Positions 15,712-24,407 of a stretch of DNA of 59,877 nt are shown here, piece by piece. Source of the DNA: a virus; IMG/VR virus record IMGVR_UViG_3300037504_001591, positions 1 through 59,877 of that record; one strand, 5' to 3'. Each line of letters begins with the position of its first letter. The first letter of the stretch is position 1. Under the pieces are notes generated by a model, which saw only the letters and a list, made by a program, of their open reading frames with translations, made no database searches and had not been told where the DNA came from. The translations under genes were made by a program, and so were the position numbers.

Positions 15712-16455
15712 TTATATTAAATTTAGAAATAAAGGACATTCATCATAAAAAGGACATTGCCCTGTCTTATATTTACAAAAGGGATTTCTTCTAGGTTTAA
15801 AATATTCATCTCGTAATATCATATCTTTCAAATTCGTAATTTTTAAATGAACACTATTTAAATGTTTTCTCTTTATTTTCTTTTCATAAAAAGAATTATA
15901 TCTAAGAAAATATATTATACAATTAAAAGTATCTGGAATAATTTTCCCATCATTTAATAGTTTTAAAGCTATTAAATAAGCATAAAACTCAAATTGTAAC
16001 CAATCTACATACTCATACTTAGTATTTTTTGAGGTTTTGAAATCAACAATAGTTAGTTCTTTTTTACTATTTTTGTTATATTTTACTTGTACATCTATTA
16101 TACCTTTATAATTTACACCATCATTTTCAATGTTAATTTCTTCTTCACTTACAACCTTATATGCCTCATCCAACTTTAAATCTTTAATAAAAGTATTTGA
16201 CCGATTACCTCCGATTATTTTTAAAGCCTCTTTTCTTTCTTCATCATCTTCTAAAAGCTCTAAAATAACCGAAGGTATTTTTTTACTAGTTATCTCTTTT
16301 TTTATTATTTTTTCACAAATAGTATGAACTGCTCTACCAATCCTAAGTTGAGGTGCATCTATTTTTATTTTATGTATATACTGCCTTTTAAATCTATACG
16401 GACATTTCTCATAAGTAGATATAGCCGAGTAACTAATATTAAAATTCGGTCTCAA
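15712..16455 (-). CDS. PD-(D/E)XK nuclease, RecB/Cas4-like, with possible iron-sulfur cluster
   Basis: A 247-residue protein with the RecB-family nuclease signature: SYSAISTYEKCPYRF at the N-terminus, GRAVHTICEKII, GIIDV followed by TIVDFKTSK (the D...D-x-K catalytic core), and QFEFYAYLIAL. One N-terminal cysteine (C18) and three near the C-terminus (FCKYKTGQCPFYDEC) match the four cysteines that hold an iron-sulfur cluster in AddB- and Cas4-type nucleases. It probably acts as a DNA exonuclease in recombination or end processing, together with the annealing protein at 23415-24380. The start is TTG after AGGAGGG. Confidence 0.82.
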   Translation of the reverse strand: MRPNFNISYSAISTYEKCPYRFKRQYIHKIKIDAPQLRIGRAVHTICEKIIKKEITSKKIPSVILELLEDDEERKEALKIIGGNRSNTFIKDLKLDEAYKVVSEEEINIENDGVNYKGIIDVQVKYNKNSKKELTIVDFKTSKNTKYEYVDWLQFEFYAYLIALKLLNDGKIIPDTFNCIIYFLRYNSFYEKKIKRKHLNSVHLKITNLKDMILRDEYFKPRRNPFCKYKTGQCPFYDECPLFLNLI

Positions 16456-16466
16456 TTTTATCCCTC

Positions 16467-17612
16467 CTATATCTCTTCATCATCAAAACGCATAGGCATT
16501 ACAATAAAAAGAGTATTATCTTTATTTAAAGATTCACTGCTTATTTGTATTGGTTTTGCTTTTTCACTCGACATTTTAAATATAACTTCATCATCTTTCA
16601 CCTTACCTACAAAGTCATTAAGAAACTTAATATCTATTTTTGTTCTATAACCTTCTAAATCACCTTTTAAAACTTTGAAAGGTATCTCTGAAGTACTTTG
16701 ACCTATATTTTCTTCTAAAGTGTAAATTTTTGCTTGATTATCTTTTAGAAATTCTATAATTATTCCACAGTGTTTTATATATATTAAACTTGAGATTTCT
16801 CTTAATGTATTATGAAAAGTAACTGTATCAAAAGATACAGTTAAATCATTATCATTTGGTATAACCATTTTATAATCGGGATATTCACCAGCTCCTATAT
16901 TTCCTGCATAATAAAAATTATCTTTTAACTCGAAAATAAGTTGATTTTCAAAGATAGTTACTGTAATATCATGTGGAGATATTTTACAAAAAGATAAAAA
17001 AGCATTTAATAACCTCGATGGTATTATGAAAAATTTATCCTTTATCTCCTTATCAATATCAATATCAATACTTCTTGTAACTAACCTTTTTGCATCTGTC
17101 GCTGCTATTGCTAATACCTTGTCTTTTATATTAAAACAAATACTATCTAAGGGATATCTATGTGCCTCATTATCAACAGCAATTTTAGCAATATCAAGTG
17201 CATCAAATAAAATAAGAGGATCTACTGTAAAAGAACAAATCGGCTCGTTTTCAATTTGACGAGGTTCAATAGTTTCCATAATCTGCACTAAAGAATGCCT
17301 CGCTTTAGTTTTATCATTTGTAATTATTACTTTATTTTTATTGTCTTTTATAGTAATAACAGCTTCTTTATCAATAGTATTAATAATATTATTAAAACCA
17401 TCAAAAGGAACTGTAAATTTTGAAATATCATTCGACTCACAGTGTAAATGATATTTCATCACATTTTCATCACTTACATATGTAAGCGTACACTTATTAT
17501 GCTCTACTTCTATAGATAAAGCATTTTCTGGCTTTATGCCTTGTGCAATTGTAACTCCCTTACGAAACGCAGGTAAAACTGTGTTAAGTAATGAGCTTTG
17601 TATTTTTACCAT
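16467..17612 (-). CDS. dnaN: DNA polymerase III beta subunit (sliding clamp)
   Basis: A 381-residue protein of full bacterial clamp length. Diagnostic segments include RYPLDSICFNI, LAIAATDAKRLVTRSIDI, IIPSRLLNAFL, GEYPDYKMVIP, the third-domain IDIKFLNDFVG and the C-terminal FIVMPMRF. It should form a ring that tethers a polymerase to DNA. Phages rarely carry a bacterial-type clamp; with no polymerase gene in the window it may recruit the host Pol III. I place the start at 17612, where GGAGG lies 5 bases upstream, rather than 12 codons earlier. Confidence 0.92.
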   Translation of the reverse strand: MVKIQSSLLNTVLPAFRKGVTIAQGIKPENALSIEVEHNKCTLTYVSDENVMKYHLHCESNDISKFTVPFDGFNNIINTIDKEAVITIKDNKNKVIITNDKTKARHSLVQIMETIEPRQIENEPICSFTVDPLILFDALDIAKIAVDNEAHRYPLDSICFNIKDKVLAIAATDAKRLVTRSIDIDIDKEIKDKFFIIPSRLLNAFLSFCKISPHDITVTIFENQLIFELKDNFYYAGNIGAGEYPDYKMVIPNDNDLTVSFDTVTFHNTLREISSLIYIKHCGIIIEFLKDNQAKIYTLEENIGQSTSEIPFKVLKGDLEGYRTKIDIKFLNDFVGKVKDDEVIFKMSSEKAKPIQISSESLNKDNTLFIVMPMRFDDEEI

Positions 17613-17952
17613 TACTAACCTCCAATAGTTTATATGTTTTATAAACAACTGTTAAAAAATATTTACTATCTTGATTCTGTTTAGGTAGATAATAAATATA
17701 ACCTTTTTTACCCATATATTTTATAAAGTTATTAAAATATTCTGGGTTTGTTAAATGCTCTGCCATTCCTTGAGATTTTGACAGATTCCTTAAATTTCTA
17801 TATCTTTCTTCATATTTATCTATATCCTTAGAAAACTGTTTATATGTTCTCTTATCATTTTTATGGAAAAATATATGAAGCATTGTATTATCTGGGAAAT
17901 TTATTTTTTCCCCTTGATGTGATAATACATTAGCAAATAAAAACAATTTCAT
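17584..17952 (-). CDS. Hypothetical protein, 122 aa
   Basis: Not recognised. A lysine- and tyrosine-rich protein with a helical middle section. It is linked by short overlaps to the MazG-like gene upstream (4 bases) and the clamp gene downstream (29 bases), so it belongs to the replication operon. Confidence 0.72.
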   Translation of the reverse strand: MKLFLFANVLSHQGEKINFPDNTMLHIFFHKNDKRTYKQFSKDIDKYEERYRNLRNLSKSQGMAEHLTNPEYFNNFIKYMGKKGYIYYLPKQNQDSKYFLTVVYKTYKLLEVSNGKNTKLIT

Positions 17953-18599
17953 TTTTTATCTCTCCTTTTTATTGAATCCTCAATTTTAAATTCTGCATCA
18001 GGATACCGTAATCTTAGCTTTTCTATATTCTCTTCTTGTATAGTCTTAAATTTAAAATTAAAAATATTACATAATTCGGATAAATACCAAAATAGATCCC
18101 CTATCTCTTCCTTAAGTTTTTTTATATCTAAAGAATGTGATTGAAATAAATGTTTTTTTAATAAATCTATTATTTCTCCCGATTCTCCTACTATCCCAAA
18201 GACACAATTAATTAAGTTTTTATTATAATTATCTTTATTACAATTTGTTATACCTGTTTCTATTTGATAATCAAAATTATATTGTCTTTCATCTTCGATT
18301 TTATCGTAAATCTTTTTAAATAAATATCTCCAAAAAGTAATCTCCGATATAGCTTCAAAAGAATCATCATCTTGAAATATTAAATAGTTACTATTTCCCG
18401 TTTTATTAAAATTTTTTATAAAAATATTTATTGGATAATTTATTAAATATGAATCAACAACTAAATGTATAGTTACTTTTGTTTTATCATAATTGTATTG
18501 TATATTGTTTACATGAATTGTAAAATCACTTGTTTTATCAACAAATGTTTGTAATTCCTGCAAGGTTAGTTTTACACTTTCCTCTAAATTCATCTGCAT
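17949..18599 (-). CDS. MazG-like nucleotide pyrophosphohydrolase with extra N-terminal domain
   Basis: The C-terminal half (about residues 125-205) has GIVGESGEIIDLLKKHLF, KLKEEIGDLFWYLSEL and a NIEKLRLRYP end, which is the phage MazG-like pattern with acidic metal ligands in the two E..E/D helices. Such enzymes hydrolyse (d)NTPs to monophosphates and may protect the nucleotide pool or counter stress alarmones. The first ~120 residues are unrecognised and make the protein about twice the usual length. It overlaps the next gene by 4 bases. Confidence 0.78.
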   Translation of the reverse strand: MQMNLEESVKLTLQELQTFVDKTSDFTIHVNNIQYNYDKTKVTIHLVVDSYLINYPINIFIKNFNKTGNSNYLIFQDDDSFEAISEITFWRYLFKKIYDKIEDERQYNFDYQIETGITNCNKDNYNKNLINCVFGIVGESGEIIDLLKKHLFQSHSLDIKKLKEEIGDLFWYLSELCNIFNFKFKTIQEENIEKLRLRYPDAEFKIEDSIKRRDKK

Positions 18600-18614
18600 A
18601 CACCCTCTTTATAA

Positions 18615-19487
18615 TTAAAATAATAAGTTTTGATTTATATTTTCAAAATTACTAATTAAGTAATAATCAAACGCCTTTTTTGATTCACCTCTTGATGTTG
18701 TAGAAGTTTCTTTAATGACTTTTATATTACAAAAATTTTCTATCTTTTTATTATAATTATCATATGTAAGTATAAACTTACCTTTAACTTTTTCCAAACA
18801 AGAAAATAACACCATTTCATCTATCTCATCCCAATCTTTTATAGTACCGCCTATATTCAATTTATAAGGTTTATTAGTAACACTCTTTGAATAAGGAGGA
18901 TCAATAAAAAATAATGCATTTTTATTATCCTCAAATAATTCAAATACTTTGCTAAAATTTTTATTTAGTAATGTAATTCCGTTTAAACTTGTTCTAAAAG
19001 AATCTAATGACCTAATTTTATTTTCAAATTCCAAAGCAAAGTTATGTTCTCCGCTTCTATCTATTGCAAACCCACTTTTTGTATGTGTTTGAAAAATACC
19101 TGCAAAACTCATTCTATTATAAACAAAAGTTGCCCATGCCAAAGTAACATCGTTGATTTTAATACCATTAATCAACGCATCTTTGATTAACCTAAAAGCC
19201 TTATCGTGTTCTTCTTCGGAATAAGTAGTATAAGATAGTTTATGTTTTAATTTCTCATAGCTTTCTTTATTTTGACAAACTCTAAAAAGAGTAACTAATC
19301 CTGCATTTAAATCATTATAAAAATAAGTTTTATGAGGGAATAACTCTTTTACAGATAAAGTTACTATACAAGACCCTCCAAACACATCAATAAATAGTTT
19401 AAAATTTGGATATTCATTAACTTTATCTATAATGGTAGTTATCATCTTTGATTTACCACCAAACCATTTAATTATACTATGAGCCAT
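18615..19487 (-). CDS. DNA adenine methyltransferase, D12/Dam class
   Basis: A 290-residue N6-adenine methyltransferase. It has the N-terminal KWFGGKSKM motif (residues 7-15), the SAM motif FIDVFGGSC (about 32-40) and the catalytic DPPY at 196-199, in the alpha-class order of Dam. The length fits the family. The target site cannot be read from sequence; GATC is the usual one. It overlaps the sigma-like gene upstream by 11 bases and lies in the replication operon without a restriction partner. Confidence 0.92.
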   Translation of the reverse strand: MAHSIIKWFGGKSKMITTIIDKVNEYPNFKLFIDVFGGSCIVTLSVKELFPHKTYFYNDLNAGLVTLFRVCQNKESYEKLKHKLSYTTYSEEEHDKAFRLIKDALINGIKINDVTLAWATFVYNRMSFAGIFQTHTKSGFAIDRSGEHNFALEFENKIRSLDSFRTSLNGITLLNKNFSKVFELFEDNKNALFFIDPPYSKSVTNKPYKLNIGGTIKDWDEIDEMVLFSCLEKVKGKFILTYDNYNKKIENFCNIKVIKETSTTSRGESKKAFDYYLISNFENINQNLLF

Positions 19488-20118
19488 TACTATAACCTTT
19501 ATTTTCTAGTTTTATTTTTATAATTTCAAGAGCTTTATTTATAATATCTTTTATTTTTCCATTAGTCATTTCATATTTCTTAGCTAAAGCATAATAAGTT
19601 TTATTATCATATAAATAATCTCTTAATATATTAGCTACTTTTGGAAAAAAAGTTTTAATGATTTCATCAACTTCTTTTTTTATTATCTTTTCTTTATCTG
19701 TAATACAAACATCTTTTTTATGTTTTTTTGGATTATCTGTAATAAAGTTTTTAGCATAAAATTTACATTCTTTTCTAATTAAATCAATTGCTTTTCCTCT
19801 TATTCTCACATAAGCATAAGTAATAAACTTATTCCCTTTATTAATGTTAAACTTTTGTAAAGAATCTAACAAACCTGTAAAACAATAAGCATATATTTCA
19901 TCTTTTTCAAGAAAACTATAATTTTTGAATGACTTGAGAATAGAAAAAGCAATTTTATGCAACAAATTTTTGTATTGAATAATAAAATATTCAATGATTA
20001 TCGTATCATAGATTTGGTGCAAAAAATGTATCAATCTATTCTCAAGTATATCTCTGTTTGGTGCTTGTATTTGATATTTATATTCTAATCGAAACCGTAT
20101 AAAATCTATTGTCATCAT
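19477..20118 (-). CDS. Sigma-70-like transcription factor, 213 aa
   Basis: Residues about 70-120 hold a good sigma region 2: LEKDEIYAYCFTGLLDSLQK, then FNINKGNKFITYAYVRIRGK and AIDLIRKE, the pattern of FliA/SigB-type factors. A possible region 4 helix-turn-helix lies near residues 165-205 (YYALAKKYEMTNGKIKDIIN). It is shorter than housekeeping factors and lacks an obvious region 3. It sits between ssb and the Dam gene and may switch on middle or late genes. The start shows little Shine-Dalgarno sequence and may be translated by coupling to ssb. Confidence 0.68.
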   Translation of the reverse strand: MMTIDFIRFRLEYKYQIQAPNRDILENRLIHFLHQIYDTIIIEYFIIQYKNLLHKIAFSILKSFKNYSFLEKDEIYAYCFTGLLDSLQKFNINKGNKFITYAYVRIRGKAIDLIRKECKFYAKNFITDNPKKHKKDVCITDKEKIIKKEVDEIIKTFFPKVANILRDYLYDNKTYYALAKKYEMTNGKIKDIINKALEIIKIKLENKGYSNGS

Positions 20119-20124
20119 ATCATT

Positions 20125-20499
20125 CTAGAAGATTTCTTCTTCATTGTCATTACTACTATCATCGCTTTTTTCCGCCATACTACTTAAGAAAACAACATCA
20201 CTTGAATTCACCATAAAAACATATTTGTTTCTATCTTCTCCATCTTTAGTTTTCCAACGCTCTTGTACCATTTCACCCTTTAAAGCAACTCTATTTCCTT
20301 TATTTAGATAATCAAAAAGTTTAGGTACCTTCTTGCTTATGATTTTTACAACGAAAAAAGATGCTGGTTTGTTATATTTGTTTACTGCTAAAGAAAACTG
20401 ACCTATAACAAACTTTTTATCCCCGCTTTCAATTTCCTCTACTTTAATATCATTTGCAAGTCTACCTGTCATAATTGTTGAATTTAAATCTTGTGCCAT
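20125..20499 (-). CDS. ssb: Single-stranded DNA-binding protein
   Basis: A 124-residue OB-fold protein: N-terminal STIMTGRLANDIKVEE, a middle FVVKIISKKVPKLFDYLNKG and GNRVALKGEMVQERWKTKDG, the standard SSB strand order. It ends in an acidic tail with a terminal hydrophobic residue (DNEEEIF), as in bacterial SSBs whose tail docks replication and recombination proteins. Good AAGGAG site. Confidence 0.92.
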   Translation of the reverse strand: MAQDLNSTIMTGRLANDIKVEEIESGDKKFVIGQFSLAVNKYNKPASFFVVKIISKKVPKLFDYLNKGNRVALKGEMVQERWKTKDGEDRNKYVFMVNSSDVVFLSSMAEKSDDSSNDNEEEIF

Positions 20500-20538
20500 T
20501 TTTAAACTCCTTTAATTGTTATATCGTTTATTTTTAAA

Positions 20539-20799
20539 TCAACTCTTATTTTTATTTTTTTCTAATATTAATTCTTTTAAAAATTCAAGATCTATTATAC
20601 AATTCATTGCTATATATCTATCTATTATAGCTTTAAACCCATCAAAACCTTCATCTATTTCCATCTTAAATTCTTTAAAAAATAATTTGTTATCATTAGT
20701 TTTATCTATTACAAATATTTGTAATAGATAATTATTAACAATAACTTTTTCAACCCTATAATAGATATTTCCATCTTGAGTTCTTTTTATTAAATACAT
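20539..20799 (-). CDS. Hypothetical protein, 86 aa
   Basis: Not recognised. The first half is beta-rich, the second helical. It is in the replication operon between ssb and a methyltransferase gene; AAGGAG lies about 10 bases before the ATG. Confidence 0.7.
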   Translation of the reverse strand: MYLIKRTQDGNIYYRVEKVIVNNYLLQIFVIDKTNDNKLFFKEFKMEIDEGFDGFKAIIDRYIAMNCIIDLEFLKELILEKNKNKS

Positions 20800-20823
20800 C
20801 AGACAATTGCTCCTTATAATCTC

Positions 20824-21567
20824 CTAAAATAATTGATATTGAGATAACTCAACTTCTATTCTTTTATTAGCCATCTCTACAAATTCTGGATTACTTTCCA
20901 TCAATATGTAATTTCTTTTGTTTCTAATACAATCAATTGCAGTAGTTCCAGAACCACCAAACATGTCTAATACTGTATCACCCTCTTTACTATGTCTTTT
21001 TATTAAAGGGTCAATCATCCAATGATATTTTTCATTTGGATGCTTCGTTTCTTTTGGACTTCCTATATTTCCAGTGAAAACATTTACCATCTCTTTTTGA
21101 CTAATAAAATCGATATAATACTTACCTTTACTAAACCAAGCTGCCAACTCAAACCCACTTCTATAATTATTCTTCCTAATATGTGGTAAAGGATTGTTTT
21201 TAACAAAACTTAACATATTCCTAAACTTAAAAGAGGTATAAAAAGGTGTTAAATAATAAGGTCTTCCTCTATCAAAAAATAGTATTATACTTCCATCATC
21301 TTTTAACACCCTTTTACACTCTACAGAAAGTAAGTAAATAAATTGTATATAATCATCTTCTTCCATATTATCATTATATTTATCACCCCATAGCTCTTTA
21401 TTAGTAAAGAAGTTATTACTGTTTTTTCTACATCCTCTAATAGTTATCTTATTATCCTGAGCGATGTTATATGGTAAGTCGTTTATTATTAAATTAATAC
21501 TATTATCTTCTATATCTTTTACTTTTTCAAGGCAATCACCTAAATATACTTTATTTAATTCTAACAT
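20824..21567 (-). CDS. DNA methyltransferase, beta class, with NDLPY catalytic motif
   Basis: A 247-residue SAM-dependent DNA methyltransferase, probably N6-adenine. Motif IV is NDLPY at residues 29-33, a variant of (N/D)PPY in which the first proline is leucine; the tyrosine and second proline are kept. The SAM motif DMFGGSGTT lies near residue 200 and is followed by NRKNYILMESN. The order makes it beta class, like the enzyme at 1453-2229 but not closely similar. It lies directly downstream of dnaB. Confidence 0.87.
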   Translation of the reverse strand: MLELNKVYLGDCLEKVKDIEDNSINLIINDLPYNIAQDNKITIRGCRKNSNNFFTNKELWGDKYNDNMEEDDYIQFIYLLSVECKRVLKDDGSIILFFDRGRPYYLTPFYTSFKFRNMLSFVKNNPLPHIRKNNYRSGFELAAWFSKGKYYIDFISQKEMVNVFTGNIGSPKETKHPNEKYHWMIDPLIKRHSKEGDTVLDMFGGSGTTAIDCIRNKRNYILMESNPEFVEMANKRIEVELSQYQLF

Positions 21568-21577
21568 AAGTCGACAA

Positions 21578-22942
21578 TTAACTCCATTTCTCTAATGAAT
21601 CTATTTTTCCTGTTCTTGCATTATATTTCACATATTCACTACCAGCCCCCGAATATCTTCCTTTTGTACTATATAAATATAAAAGGTTGTTAGGATCTAA
21701 TCCATTCTCATTAGCTCTTCTATCTAAACTATCTTTTTGCAAGTGATCATATTGTAAATCATTTCCAGGATAATAAACTCCGATACTAATTGTAGCCTTC
21801 TCACCTGTACCCGATGCATATTTTAAATTATCATGTGATTTTGGTCTATATAAAGAATTATTTGCTTGTTGTATTAATAAAATTAGCATATTTTGAGATA
21901 TAGCAAAAGCATTTAATTCTGTACTTATTCTTGTATATTCATGTTCCCTATATCGAGGATTCACAGCTATATTATTCATATTATCTATTACTACTATATC
22001 CGCATGAAACTTTTTAGCCTCAAGTTGCATATCATTAACACTAATATATGGGTCATCGACTATTTTTATATTAGTTAATGCCTTTAAACTGTTTAAAGTC
22101 TTTTTAAACTTTTCATTCATAGTTTCATCTCTTATGTAATCAATACATTCTTTTCTAAACCATGAACTTCTATTGAAATTACCAACTATACTCACAATTT
22201 GTGAGTATAAATGCTTAGCCGATTGCTCCAAAGCAAAAAAAATTATATTCAATCCCTTAAGAGCCCATTTATAAACCATATTTAAAACAACTGTGCTTTT
22301 ACCCATCCCAGTTCTTCCCCATATTAACGCTAATGTCCCTTTTGTGAATAGGGCAATTCTATCTATCTCTGGTATTCCTGTTTTTAATAAATCTAATTTG
22401 GCTGGATTTTTTTCAAATTCCTCCATATCTTTATATAAACTTTGTGATAAATCCTCAAAGGATTTACCCCTATCTTTTATTACTGTTAGTAATTCACCAT
22501 GTAAATTACTAAGTTCATTAACTTGTTTTAATATATTTCCTGTATCTTCATTTTTACTTGTCATAATACTACGATGTAAATGCTCTACTTTTTTTGATAG
22601 AATTTCTCTAAACTTCCTATGTTTTATTTGATCTAAATAATAATAAAAATTACTCGTTTGAGTTCCTATTGTAGCTATGTAAGCTATATAAGCAGTAATA
22701 TTATGTTTTTCCATCTCTTGTTTATATTTATCTTTCATATAATCAAAAATAGTAGTAATATCAATACTGCTTATATTATTTTGTTTTTGTAATTCTACAA
22801 TACTTTTATATACTAACATAGATTCTATTTTATTAAAATAATTCTCATTAATTTTGTGTAACAATGCTTTATCAATGAAACTATTATCATTAATTAATAA
22901 TCCGATAAAAATATCATCAACATCATTATTTTGTTGTTTCAT
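21578..22942 (-). CDS. dnaB: Replicative DNA helicase (DnaB family)
   Basis: A 454-residue hexameric helicase that should unwind DNA at the fork. The N-terminal ~115 residues fit the DnaB N-terminal domain that contacts primase. The RecA-like motor carries Walker A GRTGMGKST at 209-217 and Walker B IVVID with D320. The C-terminal GTGEKATISIGVYYP region fits the later motifs. Its ribosome binding site shares the short gap with that of a divergent plus-strand gene, only 29 bases between the two start codons. Confidence 0.92.
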   Translation of the reverse strand: MKQQNNDVDDIFIGLLINDNSFIDKALLHKINENYFNKIESMLVYKSIVELQKQNNISSIDITTIFDYMKDKYKQEMEKHNITAYIAYIATIGTQTSNFYYYLDQIKHRKFREILSKKVEHLHRSIMTSKNEDTGNILKQVNELSNLHGELLTVIKDRGKSFEDLSQSLYKDMEEFEKNPAKLDLLKTGIPEIDRIALFTKGTLALIWGRTGMGKSTVVLNMVYKWALKGLNIIFFALEQSAKHLYSQIVSIVGNFNRSSWFRKECIDYIRDETMNEKFKKTLNSLKALTNIKIVDDPYISVNDMQLEAKKFHADIVVIDNMNNIAVNPRYREHEYTRISTELNAFAISQNMLILLIQQANNSLYRPKSHDNLKYASGTGEKATISIGVYYPGNDLQYDHLQKDSLDRRANENGLDPNNLLYLYSTKGRYSGAGSEYVKYNARTGKIDSLEKWS

Positions 22943-22971
22943 ACTAATATTAACTCCTTGAGGTGAATTTT

Positions 22972-23418
22972 ATGATGGTAGATTTCAATCTCCTTTGTAG
23001 TAAAGATATATACGCAGAACATAAAGGAATCGAAAGATCCTTACTTAGAAAAGCCTGTAAAACACATCGTATTACTTGTTTGTATATAGATGGTATCTCT
23101 TTTGCATATCTCGATGAGAAAACAAGATACTGTAGTTTTAGAAAATATAAAACAAGTAAAAAAGATAAAGGGGATTTTCTAGAACTCCCCCCCTTTTTTA
23201 TTGATATTGACACTTTAGTACTCCCAGCTACATTAGCTAAAATGAAAAATACAAACTCAATGACTGTATTATATTGGATAAAAAGAAACGTTATTAATTC
23301 CATAACATCGCCTTTAGTTAAATATACTTTTGTTATACTCGATGATAAAGCTATCAATATAGAGATTAATTATAAAAAATCTCGTAAACTAAAAAGAACT
23401 TTTAGATCAGGTGCCTAA
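22972..23418 (+). CDS. Hypothetical protein, 148 aa, opposite-strand gene in the replication operon
   Basis: The ATG at 22972 lies 6 bases after GAGGTG. Codon use and composition (rich in K, D, E, I) match the other genes, whereas the opposing reading frame is serine/leucine-rich and lacks acidic residues. I do not recognise the protein; HKGIERSLLRKACKTHRI could be a helix-turn-helix, but weakly. Its stop overlaps the stop of the annealing protein gene (convergent) and its start faces dnaB. A run of seven C followed by six T lies inside it. Confidence 0.7.
   Translation: MMVDFNLLCSKDIYAEHKGIERSLLRKACKTHRITCLYIDGISFAYLDEKTRYCSFRKYKTSKKDKGDFLELPPFFIDIDTLVLPATLAKMKNTNSMTVLYWIKRNVINSITSPLVKYTFVILDDKAINIEINYKKSRKLKRTFRSGA
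23167..23199. terminator. Terminator-like hairpin inside the opposite-strand gene
   Basis: AAAGGGG (23167-23173) pairs with CCCCTTT (23190-23196) and is flanked by T-tracts on both strands (TTTTTT on plus; ATCTTTTTT on minus). It could act in either direction, for example reducing readthrough from the annealing protein gene into dnaB. Confidence 0.45.
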
Positions 23419-24380
23419 AAAGTTGCTTCTTCCTCACCTTTATTTTCTAATTTGTCCATAAGTTCAGCAACTTTATCTAGATGTGTTATATGATCCACTT
23501 CATAAATATTATGAAAACCCTTAGCTTTTAACAAGTCCATAACAGGTTTTTGCATCTCTGCGTTTTTTTGTAATTTTTCTATAATTGATACTTGTGCCTC
23601 TACTATTGGGGATCTTTCATCAACATTAATTTTAGCTAAATTTTCTAACCATTTTTTTAACTTAGATTTAGATTTTGAATCTAACTCATCAACCTTTTCT
23701 TTATTGAAAATGTTTATTAGTATATATTGTGTAATATCGACTAAACTCTCATCAATCTCAATTTTGTTTTTATCATTATCATTAGTTATATCATCTCCAG
23801 ACCCATTCCAATCTGTAGTACCATCAATAATAGGTGAATAAGAAAAAGCATTCATAATAGCTCTCTTTTTAGCCATTCCTTCCACAGATACTTTCATATA
23901 AGAATTATTATTGTTTTCTACAAAACCAACACCCCAGCTCGAAGGCATTATACTATTAATTATAGTATCACCAGGAACTCCCTTTTCTAACCATTTGCTT
24001 ATAAATTCATTATAATTATCCCATGCATTTACACCTGGAGTAGGATATAAATAATTAACTTTTATTTTACAAGTTACTCCATTATTACTATACGTGTAAT
24101 CTTCTTCAGCAGTTTCCCAATAAACATTATTAATTTTTAAAATATGTTTCATCCCATCCCATGTTATATAAGGATTACCTCCTATTAAAACTAGATGGTT
24201 TTCCTCTGGGATAAGATTGTTTTTTAGACAAGTAATTGTAGAAACGGTTGCTTGATATTTATTTAAGTCTAAATAATCATACCCTTTTCCTGTCTTTTTT
24301 CGTACGGGTATTTTGATATTATTAACAACTCGTTTGTACATTGATTTAAACTCATCAGATTGATATAAAGATTTATCCAT
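23415..24380 (-). CDS. Putative single-strand annealing recombination protein (Rad52/ERF-like)
   Basis: A 321-residue protein at the head of the replication operon. The segments LVLIGGNPYITWDGMKHIL, a beta-rich stretch, and SVEGMAKKRAIMNAF resemble phage annealing-type proteins in which 'G..Y.T..G' precedes an 'E.A.TRAI.RA' helix. The acidic C-terminal third is helical. It would anneal single strands during recombination, with SSB and the RecB/Cas4-like nuclease as partners. The assignment is by motif pattern only. Confidence 0.5.
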   Translation of the reverse strand: MDKSLYQSDEFKSMYKRVVNNIKIPVRKKTGKGYDYLDLNKYQATVSTITCLKNNLIPEENHLVLIGGNPYITWDGMKHILKINNVYWETAEEDYTYSNNGVTCKIKVNYLYPTPGVNAWDNYNEFISKWLEKGVPGDTIINSIMPSSWGVGFVENNNNSYMKVSVEGMAKKRAIMNAFSYSPIIDGTTDWNGSGDDITNDNDKNKIEIDESLVDITQYILINIFNKEKVDELDSKSKSKLKKWLENLAKINVDERSPIVEAQVSIIEKLQKNAEMQKPVMDLLKAKGFHNIYEVDHITHLDKVAELMDKLENKGEEEATF

Positions 24381-24407
24381 GATTTTAACCTCAGAAAAGA
24401 ATTTTAG

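Noticed and set aside
22950-23357. A 135-codon minus-strand reading frame between the annealing protein and dnaB
   Set aside because: It would fit the operon direction, but its composition is serine/leucine-rich with few acidic residues, unlike all other genes. The plus-strand frame over the same DNA has normal codon use and a well-placed ribosome binding site.
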